Positions 7,662-15,094 of a DNA stretch of 51,876 bases are shown here, piece by piece (position 1 is the first letter of the stretch; each line of letters starts with the position of its first letter). This DNA comes from an uncultured Butyricicoccus sp. (GTDB taxonomy: Bacteria > Bacillota > Clostridia > Oscillospirales > Butyricicoccaceae): contig CAJUDU010000010.1 of the NCBI GenBank assembly GCA_910584935.1, positions 1-51,876 of the forward strand, in the 5' to 3' direction. A program made the position numbers and the translations under genes. The notes beneath the pieces are model-generated. The model ran no database searches, was not told where the DNA came from, and saw only the letters and a program-made list of their open reading frames with translations.

Positions 7662-9164
7662 TTATGCGTTTGCGGGCTGGTACGCTTCCTCGGTGGTCGC
7701 GTACTTGAGGATCAATTCGGAGGAAAAATCCTTGCGTTCGACAAGCCCGGTCATTGTCCCTTCATGCATGACAACAATGCGGTCAGACATACCCATAACC
7801 TCGGGCAGCTCGGAGGAAATCATAATGATTGCCTTGCCTTCGCCAGCCAGCTTGGTGATGAGGGAATGGATTTCTGCCTTTGCGCCAACGTCGATGCCAC
7901 GGGTTGGCTCGTCAACAATTAGGATATCCGGGTTGGTCAGCAGCCAGCGCCCTACAAGCACCTTTTGCTGGTTGCCGCCTGAAAGGTTTTGAATTGGTGT
8001 TTCCTGGGACGGCGTTTTGGTGTTCAGCTTTTGGATATACTCTTCGGTATCCGTGCGCATCTGCTTGTGATTCAGCGGGAAACCGTAGGCTTTCAGGTTG
8101 GCAAGCACCGTGTTTTCGCGGATGCTCAGCAGCCCGACAATCCCATTGCCGCGCCGGTCTTCGGTCAGCAGCCCAATTTTGTTGGCAATCGCGTCCTCTG
8201 GCGATTTGATGTGCAGTTCCTTGCCATCCTTATAGATTTTGCCGCCAGTGATATGCCGCATGCCGAAAATCGCTTCCGCGGTTTCGGTACGGCCTGCGCC
8301 GACCAGCCCTGCCATGCCAAGGATTTCGCCGCGGTGCAGTTCAAACGATACGCTCTTCACCGCACGCCCAGCAGAAAGGTTTTCTACCTTCAGGATGGTT
8401 TCCCCAATCGGGCAATCCACCTTCGGGAACATCTGTGTGACTTCACGCCCAACCATCAAGGTAATGACCTTGTCAACATTGAGGTTTTCAGCGCGGTCGG
8501 TGGCGATATATTCACCGTCACGATAAATGGTGATATCATCCGAAATGCGGAAAATTTCGTCCATTTTATGCGAAATATAGATAATCGCTACATTTTTCGC
8601 TTTCAAGTCTGCAATAATTTTGAAAAGCTGTTCTACTTCCGCGTCAGTCAGTGAGGACGTCGGTTCGTCCATAATAACAATCTGTGAATCATAGGAAACA
8701 GCCTTTGCGATTTCGACCATCTGCATCTTTGCAACAGTCAAATCGCCCATTTTTGCATCAGGATCCAAATCCAGCCCGAGCTTGTTGAACAGCTCAATGC
8801 AGTCCTGCCGCATTTTCTTATGGTCTACAATAAGACCTTTGCGCGGTTCACGCCCCAACCATACGTTATCGCATACACTGCGTTCTGGCACAGGGGAAAG
8901 TTCCTGGTGGATCATGGAGATACCGGAGTTCATTGCCTCCAGCGTGGTTTTATACCGGATTTCCTGCCCTCTGAACAGGATTTTGCCGGATGTGGGGGGA
9001 TGGATGCCGATTAGGCATTTCATCAGCGTGGACTTGCCCGCGCCGTTTTCGCCCATCAGGGTATGCACCGTCCCAGGGCGTACCTTGAGCTGGACGCCCT
9101 TCAGGGCGCGGACGCCCGGAAACTCTTTGACAATATCGAGCATTTCCAGGATATATTCGCTCAT
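7662..9164 (-). CDS. Sugar ABC transporter ATP-binding protein with two ABC domains (RbsA/MglA-like)
   Basis: 500 residues, the normal length of a duplicated CUT2 ATPase. The first domain has Walker A GENGAGKST and Walker B IVIMDEPTSSL, with a degenerate signature (LTVAKMQMVEIAKAV) typical of the family. The second has a degenerate Walker A (GLVGAGRTE), a full LSGGNQQK signature and ILIVDEPTRGID. The asymmetry is normal for MglA/RbsA proteins. It is separated from the upstream binding-protein gene by 87 bp containing a stem-loop, so its level is probably lower than that of the binding protein. Confidence 0.95.
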   Translation of the reverse strand: MSEYILEMLDIVKEFPGVRALKGVQLKVRPGTVHTLMGENGAGKSTLMKCLIGIHPPTSGKILFRGQEIRYKTTLEAMNSGISMIHQELSPVPERSVCDNVWLGREPRKGLIVDHKKMRQDCIELFNKLGLDLDPDAKMGDLTVAKMQMVEIAKAVSYDSQIVIMDEPTSSLTDAEVEQLFKIIADLKAKNVAIIYISHKMDEIFRISDDITIYRDGEYIATDRAENLNVDKVITLMVGREVTQMFPKVDCPIGETILKVENLSAGRAVKSVSFELHRGEILGMAGLVGAGRTETAEAIFGMRHITGGKIYKDGKELHIKSPEDAIANKIGLLTEDRRGNGIVGLLSIRENTVLANLKAYGFPLNHKQMRTDTEEYIQKLNTKTPSQETPIQNLSGGNQQKVLVGRWLLTNPDILIVDEPTRGIDVGAKAEIHSLITKLAGEGKAIIMISSELPEVMGMSDRIVVMHEGTMTGLVERKDFSSELILKYATTEEAYQPANA

Positions 9165-9210
9165 ATTATGCTCCCTTCTGTCTTCTCAGTGAAAAAGCCG
9201 TATGTACAGA

Positions 9211-9237
9211 GGAAGGGGCACTGTTCATGCCCCTTCC
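9211..9237 (-). promoter_or_regulatory. Intercistronic stem-loop after binding-protein gene 1
   Basis: A perfect 10-bp inverted repeat (9211-9220 with 9228-9237) and 7-base loop sit between SBP1 and the ATPase gene. No U-tract follows on the minus strand, so it looks more like a 3'-end stabiliser or partial attenuator than a full terminator. Confidence 0.6.
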
Positions 9238-9251
9238 CTGCGGGTCAAAAC

Positions 9252-10295
9252 TTATTTATTTGCGTATTCGTCTACGTTTTCTGGATATACGGGTTCAAAT
9301 GGTACCCAAACAATGTATGGGTTTTCGGTGTCGATTTCGTAATCAGTGCCTTCGTTCAGCGCCTTACCGTTGCACATATTGGCAGCTGCCATGACAGCAC
9401 CAAAGCCCTGACCTACCGGGTCCTGGAATACGGTCATTGCCAGTTCGCCGTTCTTCACTGCTTCAAGGCCGTCAACTGTTGCGTCAATGCCGACAACCGG
9501 TACAGTTTTCGGGTCAACATTCTTTGCTTTCAGCGCTTCTACAGCACCCAGTGCCATAGCGTCGTTGTTTGCAATAATGCAGTCAAAATCGGTGGTGCCA
9601 ATCAGCGGGGAGATCATATCCATTGCAGTTGCGCGGTCGTAGTCCGCAACCAGCGGCGCCGCTGCTTCTACAGGATTGAGACCGCCTTCCTTCATCTGTT
9701 CAATAACAGATGCGGAACGCTGTTCGGTATGTACCAGACCCAAGGTGCCCTGGAGCATGATATACTTGACATCGGTCTTGTTCTGTTCTTTGAAGTGTTT
9801 TGCCAGCCATTCGCCCTGATAGCCGCCGGACTTGGTTTCGTCAGAAACAACAGCCGCAGCGTTTTCATTCAGTACAGAGGTATCAGCTGGTACACGGTTT
9901 ACAAAAACAACCTTCATATCGCCTGCAGCTTCGATGCACTGCTGTGCAGTTTCCGCGTCAACCAAGTTGATGATAACAGCCTTATCGCCCGCGTTGCGTG
10001 CAGATTCAATGAACTGGAGCAGCTTGCCTGTGTCGTTCTGTGCGTCCTGGGTTGCCAGGGTAACGCCAGCCTTGCTAGCCGCGTCTTTGCAGCCGCTTTC
10101 CAGAGAACTCAGGAACTCATCACGCAGGGACATGATGAGTGTCATGTTCATGCTGCCGTCGCCGCCGCTCGCGCCGCTGCCGGAAGCACCAGAGCCGCTC
10201 GCTGCGCCGCCGCCATTGTTACCGCCACCGCAGCCAGTGAGCAGCGTTGCCGCCATTGCCATTGCTGTGAAGCACGCAAAAATTCTTTTCTTCAT
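9252..10295 (-). CDS. Sugar-binding lipoprotein of the ABC transporter, copy 1
   Basis: 347 residues. The N-terminus is a lipoprotein signal peptide with lipobox LTGC and acylated Cys22, followed by a Gly/Ser/Ala-rich linker to about residue 48. The rest is a periplasmic-binding-protein fold of the ribose/galactose type 4 family, with ADYDRATAMDMISPLI, IIANNDAMALGAVEAL and VPVVGIDATVDG. It is very similar to copy 2 immediately upstream; the first 24 residues are identical. The copies differ at likely pocket positions such as MSLRDEF/IASRDEF and VSDETKSGG/WSDEDTSGY, so they may bind related but different ligands. It has its own promoter and a leader of about 260 nt. Confidence 0.93.
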   Translation of the reverse strand: MKKRIFACFTAMAMAATLLTGCGGGNNGGGAASGSGASGSGASGGDGSMNMTLIMSLRDEFLSSLESGCKDAASKAGVTLATQDAQNDTGKLLQFIESARNAGDKAVIINLVDAETAQQCIEAAGDMKVVFVNRVPADTSVLNENAAAVVSDETKSGGYQGEWLAKHFKEQNKTDVKYIMLQGTLGLVHTEQRSASVIEQMKEGGLNPVEAAAPLVADYDRATAMDMISPLIGTTDFDCIIANNDAMALGAVEALKAKNVDPKTVPVVGIDATVDGLEAVKNGELAMTVFQDPVGQGFGAVMAAANMCNGKALNEGTDYEIDTENPYIVWVPFEPVYPENVDEYANK

Positions 10296-10559
10296 AACTT
10301 TCTACCTCTTTCTTCGTTTCGGGTAACAGAATTACCCAAAATCCCGCAACGAATGCGGGGCATTCATAGGCTTAGACGGAAGAAGAAACCTCCTCCCATC
10401 CCCCAGGTGGCGCACACCCAGGTAAAACTTTAAGGGTATGCCGGTATCCCTGGGGGCGCACGCAACAGCGGACGCCAGTTTGAAGAAGAAGAAAAAGAAA
10501 GCACAGCAAGTATTTGCAGTGTATTCCCTTTTTGTTTTGGGATTCCCCGGCACACCAAT
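10296..10559 (-). promoter_or_regulatory. Long structured 5' leader of binding-protein gene 1
   Basis: From the predicted promoter to ATG 10295 is about 260 nt without a supported gene. It contains short hairpins GGGTAA/TTACCC (10321-10326 with 10332-10337) and CCCGCA/TGCGGG (10343-10348 with 10354-10359) close to the start codon. I do not recognise a known riboswitch. Confidence 0.4.
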
Positions 10560-10588
10560 AAAATAGCATAAAAAAACGCAAGATGCAA
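10560..10588 (-). promoter_or_regulatory. Predicted promoter of binding-protein gene 1
   Basis: On the minus strand: -35 TTGCAT (10583-10588), 17-bp spacer, -10 TATTTT (10560-10565). The same elements and spacing precede copy 2. Confidence 0.7.
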
Positions 10589-10615
10589 ATAATGCGCAGG
10601 TGAGGTATCCGGTTT

Positions 10616-10637
10616 TTGTGCAATATGTCTAGTGCAA
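10616..10637 (-). promoter_or_regulatory. Candidate activator site upstream of promoter 1
   Basis: Two direct TTGCAC hexamers start 14 bp apart on the minus strand (10632-10637 and 10618-10623), about 30 bp upstream of the -35. The same geometry recurs before copy 2, which suggests an AraC-type activator site. Confidence 0.5.
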
Positions 10638-10850
10638 TTTAACAAAACACTTGCCAAATTTTTAGGAATATTGTACAACAGAATCCACAAAAAAGGGAAC
10701 TTTCCGCAATATACTTTTGTGAAATTGCTGTTTTGGTATCAAAACAGTTAAATCTTGCGTCCAAACTTACAGCAAGAATACGAAAGTGGAAACCAGTCGG
10801 ATTTCGCAGGAAAACGGTAATTTTCCGCAGGAATTGGAAGGGCTTGCAAA

Positions 10851-10869
10851 GGGGCTGGCATCCAGCCCC
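10851..10869 (-). promoter_or_regulatory. Stem-loop downstream of binding-protein gene 2
   Basis: GGGGCTGG (10851-10858) pairs with CCAGCCCC (10862-10869) about 50 bp after the SBP2 stop. Only a short T run follows on the minus strand, so it may be a weak terminator or transcript stabiliser. Between here and the SBP1 promoter I see no gene. Confidence 0.55.
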
Positions 10870-10918
10870 CTGCCGCCCATTTCAAGGAGGCAACTGAAAG
10901 CTGCCGAGGTGGATAAGA

Positions 10919-11974
10919 TTAGCGGTTCTGATATTCAGCTACGTTGTCTGGATATACAGGCTCGAATGGAATCCATACCAAGCGGCCAGTTTCGTCGACT
11001 TCGTATTCGGTGCCAGCATTAATTGGCTGACCTTTGCACATATTGACTGCTGCCATAACAGCGCCGCGACCTTGGCCAGTCGGGTTCTGGAATACGCTCA
11101 TTGCCATGGTGCCGTTTGCAACAGCTTCTACACCGTCAACAGTTGCGTCAATGCCAGTAACAGGCTTGGTTTTCGGGTCAATGTTCTTGGACTTCATCGC
11201 TTCGATAACGCCCAGTGCCATTGCGTCGTTGTTGCAGATAACGCAGTCATAATCAACGGTATCAATCAGCGGGGAAATCATATCCTGCGCGGTTGCGCGG
11301 TCATAGTCTGCAACCAGGTCGGCAGTTGCCGGGATCGGGTTAATGCCGTTGTCCTTGAGCGCTTTGATTGCGCCTTCGGTACGCTTGGTGGTGTAAACCT
11401 GGCCGAGGGTGCCGCAGACCATGATATATTTTACATCTGTCTTGTTCTGTTCCTTAAAGAGCTTTGCGAGGTATTCGCCCTGGTAGTAACCAGAGGTATC
11501 TTCGTCAGACCATACGCCGCATACATTCTCATCAAATTGGGAATATACGCTTTCGTCCAGTGAGCGGTTTACGAATACAACCTTCATATCGCCAGCTGCA
11601 TCAATGCACTGCTGAGCGGTTTCCGGGTCAACAATGTTGATGATGACAGCATCTTCACCATTGTTGCGTGCAGTTTCAATGAACTGGAGCAGCTTGCCGG
11701 TATCAAACTGAGCGTCCTGAGTGGTCATCTTAACGCCAGCTTCTGCCGCAGCGTCTTTACAGCCTTGTTCCAATGTGCTCATAAATTCATCGCGGGACGC
11801 GATAATCATGGTCATGGTCAAATCGCTGTTGCCGCCGGAAGCCGCGCCGGAACCAGAAGCCGCACCGCTGCCGGAAGCTGCGCCGCCGCCATTGCCGCCG
11901 TCACCGCCACAGCCGGTGAGCAAAGTTGCTGCCATTGCCATTGCTGTGAAGCAAGCAAAAATCCGTTTTTTCAT
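10919..11974 (-). CDS. Sugar-binding lipoprotein of the ABC transporter, copy 2
   Basis: 351 residues, a close paralog of the protein at 9252-10295. It has the same signal peptide and lipobox (Cys22), a Gly/Ser/Ala linker with GSGAA-type repeats, then the full type 4 binding fold (VADYDRATAQDMISPLI, CNNDAMALGVIEAM, GIDATVDGVEAV). It is the first gene of the leftward sugar cluster and is divergent from an AraC regulator at 12516. It has its own promoter and a leader of about 200 nt. The shared permease and ATPase would have to serve both binding proteins, since no second set is encoded. Ligand unknown. Confidence 0.93.
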   Translation of the reverse strand: MKKRIFACFTAMAMAATLLTGCGGDGGNGGGAASGSGAASGSGAASGGNSDLTMTMIIASRDEFMSTLEQGCKDAAAEAGVKMTTQDAQFDTGKLLQFIETARNNGEDAVIINIVDPETAQQCIDAAGDMKVVFVNRSLDESVYSQFDENVCGVWSDEDTSGYYQGEYLAKLFKEQNKTDVKYIMVCGTLGQVYTTKRTEGAIKALKDNGINPIPATADLVADYDRATAQDMISPLIDTVDYDCVICNNDAMALGVIEAMKSKNIDPKTKPVTGIDATVDGVEAVANGTMAMSVFQNPTGQGRGAVMAAVNMCKGQPINAGTEYEVDETGRLVWIPFEPVYPDNVAEYQNR

Positions 11975-12085
11975 AACATCTCTACCTCTTTCTTCAGGTT
12001 TTTATATTTCTCATGCGTTGCCGCAGGAGATACAAGCCAGCAGGGTACGCTACCCTGGAAAAGGTATGCCGTCATGCCTTCCGGA

Positions 12086-12120
12086 GCCAGCCCCGGCAGT
12101 TTGCTGCCGGGAGGGCTGGC
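12086..12120 (-). promoter_or_regulatory. Strong hairpin in the 5' leader of binding-protein gene 2
   Basis: GCCAGCC..CCGGCAG (from 12086) pairs with CTGCCGG..GGCTGGC (to 12120) within the predicted leader. No U-tract follows on the minus strand. Role unknown; it may affect RNA stability or act as a cis-regulator. Confidence 0.5.
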
Positions 12121-12177
12121 CGCCTGAAGAAAAAGCGAAAGCACAGTGCGCCTGTGCCATATGCCCGGCATAGTGAT

Positions 12178-12206
12178 AAAATATCACAAATAATCGCAAG
12201 ATGCAA
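12178..12206 (-). promoter_or_regulatory. Predicted promoter of binding-protein gene 2
   Basis: On the minus strand: -35 TTGCAT (12201-12206), 17-bp spacer, -10 TATTTT (12178-12183). It matches promoter 1 in both boxes and in the surrounding CGCAAGATGCAAAT block. Confidence 0.7.
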
Positions 12207-12236
12207 ATATTGCGTCAATCATGCGACGGTTGTTTT

Positions 12237-12256
12237 GTGCATTCTGCCATATGCAA
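12237..12256 (-). promoter_or_regulatory. Candidate activator site upstream of promoter 2
   Basis: Hexamers TTGCAT (12251-12256) and ATGCAC (12237-12242) lie 14 bp apart on the minus strand, 31 bp upstream of the -35, matching the layout before copy 1. The neighbouring AraC gene at 12516 is the obvious candidate binder. Confidence 0.5.
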
Positions 12257-12464
12257 ATTTAATACAATTGGCGCCGAAAATTATACATAATTCATAAAAA
12301 ACTATGTGTTGTCATACTTTTATAAAAACTTAATTTCGAAAAACTGCTGTGTTTCTTTCGTTTTGGTTAAAATCCCAAAGGAGTTGATAAAGCAAGAATA
12401 GAAAATCATGATAATTTTCCGAAAATTCAGGTCAAATTTTCTAATCGCTTTTTTTCGCAATCAA

Positions 12465-12473
12465 TGGTATAAT
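12465..12473 (+). promoter_or_regulatory. Predicted extended -10 promoter of AraC gene
   Basis: TGG precedes TATAAT (12468-12473), about 43 bp upstream of the TTG start at 12516. No good -35 is visible. Confidence 0.5.
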
Positions 12474-12515
12474 AGTTTCGCAAACTTCAACAAGCCGGAA
12501 AGGAGTTGATACCGG

Positions 12516-13373
12516 TTGCGCGCCAACAATGCTGAACCCGGCGTTATGGTGGGTTCTGAATACTATGTGCATGAAATTTCACAAACCGCGCTCATGCTGC
12601 ATTATTATATTGCCGCTGCCGGGCATTACCACTGTGAAACAGGCTACCGTATCCGCGGGCAATATGTGGACAGCATTATTGTCATGTATGTGGAGCAGGG
12701 TGAAATGGAAGTGGAATACCAAGGGAAGCATTATATTGCGCCGTCAGGCAGTGTCATCCTGCTCGACCGCAATGAGCCGCACCACTACTTTGTCAGCCAA
12801 TATGCAGAGTTTTATTGGATTAACATCGGCGGGTGCAACTGCCCACAGCTTTGCAGTTATTTGAACCGTCATTTCGGCGCTGTCCATAAGGGCGACTACT
12901 GCCAGCCGATTGGAATTATTATCCGTTCCATCCTCAGCAAGTTTAAATGCAACCAAGTGCCAGTGGAAGCCGAGCTTTCTTGGAAAATCCATGAGATTTT
13001 GTGTCGCCTGATCCCTGTCCCACAGGCTGTGCAAACGTCTAACCCAGCCCATTCCGCAGCACAGGATGCCGCAGATTATATCCGCGATCATTTGTCCTGC
13101 TGCAAACTGGATCTGAATACCATTGCAAACCATGTCGGGCTAAGCACGACCCATCTCATCCGCCTGTTCCAAAAGGAATTTGGCTGCACGCCCCATGCTT
13201 ATGTTATCCGTTTACGCATGGAGCATACAAAATATTTATTAAAAACCACGGCAATGCCAGTCAAACAGATTGCCCGGGAAAGCGGTTACAGCAATGTATC
13301 CAGCTTTGTCAGCGCTTTTACCGAAAAAGTCGGTATATCGCCCCAGCAATACCGCAAGCTGCCGCTGGAATAA
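12516..13373 (+). CDS. AraC-family transcriptional regulator, paralog B1
   Basis: I accept a TTG start at 12516 because AAGGAG lies 10 bp upstream; an ATG at 12546 is the alternative. The protein has 285 residues. The N-terminal half is a cupin-like ligand domain (YRIRGQYVDSIIVMYVEQGEMEVEYQG, LLDRNEPHHY); the C-terminal half is the double HTH (LNTIANHVGLSTTHLIRLFQKEFG and IARESGYSNVSSFVSAFTEKVGISPQQYR). It is clearly paralogous to the AraC protein at 50878-51726 along its whole length. It is divergent from the two-binding-protein sugar operon, whose promoters carry matching repeats, so it is the likely activator of that operon. Confidence 0.92.
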   Translation: MRANNAEPGVMVGSEYYVHEISQTALMLHYYIAAAGHYHCETGYRIRGQYVDSIIVMYVEQGEMEVEYQGKHYIAPSGSVILLDRNEPHHYFVSQYAEFYWINIGGCNCPQLCSYLNRHFGAVHKGDYCQPIGIIIRSILSKFKCNQVPVEAELSWKIHEILCRLIPVPQAVQTSNPAHSAAQDAADYIRDHLSCCKLDLNTIANHVGLSTTHLIRLFQKEFGCTPHAYVIRLRMEHTKYLLKTTAMPVKQIARESGYSNVSSFVSAFTEKVGISPQQYRKLPLE

Positions 13374-13418
13374 AAAAACAATCGTTACAGACCCCATACG
13401 TCAGGAGGTTTTATCAAA

Positions 13419-14189
13419 ATGGCAAAACAGGAAACCTGCCGCGTTGCCGCACATGAAAAATATGGCGAAGGGTTATATGCCCTCACCCTTTGTGCGCCAG
13501 CGATTGCCGCGCTTGCCCAGCCGGGGCAGTTTGTGCATATCGCCTGCGGCGAAGGGCATTTATTGCGCCGCCCAATTTCAATTTGTGATATCAGCGGGGA
13601 TATGCTCCGGGTTGTATTTCAGGTGAAAGGCGAAGGCACCGCATGGCTATCCCGCCGCACGCCTGGGCACCGGCTGGATGTGCTTGGCCCACTTGGGCAT
13701 GGCTTTGCGCTTAGCAAGCTTGGCGCACGCCCTGTGATGGTTGGCGGCGGCATTGGCGTGCCGCCTATGCTGTACGCCATGAAAGCGGCGAAAGCCGCTG
13801 GTGCGCAGCCTGCTGCCATCCTTGGGTTTCGGTCAAAACCCGCTGTGATTTTGGAAGATGCTTTTCAGGAAATTGGCACGGTGCATATCTGCACCGATGA
13901 TGGGTCTTATGGCACCCACGCTTTAGCGCCCCAAATCCTGGCACGCGAAGCGGGCAGCTTCACAGGTATTTGTGCCTGCGGCCCCAAACCAATGCTCCGT
14001 GCCATTGCCGAAGCCGCGGCAGCGGCTGGACTGCCCTGCCAAGTTTCTATGGAAGAACGTATGGGCTGCGGCATTGGGGCTTGTCTGGTTTGCGCCTGTG
14101 AACTGAAACTCCAGGATGGACAAGGCACACGATATGGGCACGTCTGCAAAGATGGCCCGGTATTTGACGCGCAGGAGGTGGTTTGGTAA
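13419..14189 (+). CDS. pyrK: Dihydroorotate dehydrogenase B, electron-transfer subunit PyrK
   Basis: 256 residues starting at ATG 13419 behind AGGAGG. The N-terminal part is a ferredoxin-reductase FAD domain (PGQFVHIACG, LLRRPISICDI) and the middle is the NAD-binding part (MVGGGIGVPPMLYA). Near the C-terminus, CGIGACLVCAC and a following HVCKDGPVF supply the four cysteines of the PyrK [2Fe-2S] cluster. The subunit passes electrons from the B-type dihydroorotate dehydrogenase to NAD in pyrimidine synthesis. Its stop overlaps the pyrD start by one base (TAATG). No other UMP-pathway gene is nearby. Confidence 0.96.
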   Translation: MAKQETCRVAAHEKYGEGLYALTLCAPAIAALAQPGQFVHIACGEGHLLRRPISICDISGDMLRVVFQVKGEGTAWLSRRTPGHRLDVLGPLGHGFALSKLGARPVMVGGGIGVPPMLYAMKAAKAAGAQPAAILGFRSKPAVILEDAFQEIGTVHICTDDGSYGTHALAPQILAREAGSFTGICACGPKPMLRAIAEAAAAAGLPCQVSMEERMGCGIGACLVCACELKLQDGQGTRYGHVCKDGPVFDAQEVVW

Positions 14190-15094
14190 TGGATTTACGC
14201 GTGAATATTTGTGGAGTGGAACTGAAAAATCCGATTACAACCGCTTCCGGCACCTTTGGTTTTGGACATGAATATGGGGAATTTTTTGATTTATCACTGC
14301 TTGGTGGCATTGGCGTCAAAGGGCTGACGCCTGCTGAACGCACAGGCAATCCTGCCCCGCGCATTGCGGAAACGCCTATGGGTATTTTGAACTGTGTCGG
14401 GCTGCAAAACCCCGGCATTGACCGGTTTATTGCGGAGCAGATTCCATTTTTGCGGCAATATGATACTAAAATTATTGCCAATATTTCAGGCAACACGGTG
14501 GAGGAATATTGCGGCATGGCTGAAAAAATCTCGGATGCCGATGTTGACCTGATTGAAATGAATATTTCCTGCCCAAATGTTAAATGCGGCGGCATGGCAT
14601 TCGGCACAAAGCCGGAAATGGTGGAAGAAGTGGTTTCTGCTGCCAAGAAATATACCAAAAAACCGCTGATTGTGAAACTTTCCCCTAATGTTTCAGATAT
14701 CGCAGAAATTGCCCGCGCAGCTGTCCACGCCGGCGCGGACGCGCTGTCACTAATCAATACTTTGCTTGGTATGCGCATTGATACCAATACCCGCAAGCCG
14801 GTTTTATCCAACATTATGGGCGGGCTGTCCGGCCCCGCTGTGCTGCCGGTTGCGGTGCGTATGGTCTATCAAGTGCGGCAGGCGATCAGTGTGCCGATTA
14901 TCGGCATGGGTGGCATCCGCAGCGGCAAAGATGTAGTAGAAATGATGCTTGCCGGGGCAAACGCGGTAGCAATCGGTACCGCGATGTTTGCCGACCCGCT
15001 TGCGCCAGTCCATGCGCTGCATGAACTGGAAGATTATATGCAGGCGCATCAAATTGTACACGTTTCTGAACTGACAGGGGCTGTTATCTTATGA
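14189..15094 (+). CDS. pyrD: Dihydroorotate dehydrogenase B, catalytic subunit PyrD
   Basis: The start is ATG 14189 behind GGAGG at 14174-14178; the protein has 301 residues. It is a class 1B dihydroorotate dehydrogenase with an FMN-binding barrel: ITTASGTFGFG near the N-terminus, the substrate-loop region MNISCPNVKCGG with the catalytic Cys, then LSLINTLLGMRID, IGMGGIRSG and ANAVAIGTAMF for phosphate binding. It oxidises dihydroorotate to orotate. It is translationally coupled to pyrK upstream and overlaps the next gene by 4 bases (ATGA). Confidence 0.96.
   Translation: MDLRVNICGVELKNPITTASGTFGFGHEYGEFFDLSLLGGIGVKGLTPAERTGNPAPRIAETPMGILNCVGLQNPGIDRFIAEQIPFLRQYDTKIIANISGNTVEEYCGMAEKISDADVDLIEMNISCPNVKCGGMAFGTKPEMVEEVVSAAKKYTKKPLIVKLSPNVSDIAEIARAAVHAGADALSLINTLLGMRIDTNTRKPVLSNIMGGLSGPAVLPVAVRMVYQVRQAISVPIIGMGGIRSGKDVVEMMLAGANAVAIGTAMFADPLAPVHALHELEDYMQAHQIVHVSELTGAVIL

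Noticed and set aside
9063..10433. A 456-codon plus-strand open frame
   Set aside because: It is antisense to the first binding-protein gene and the start of the ATPase gene, has Cys/Phe/Val-rich nonsense composition and no ribosome site. It arises from the codon pattern of the real genes.
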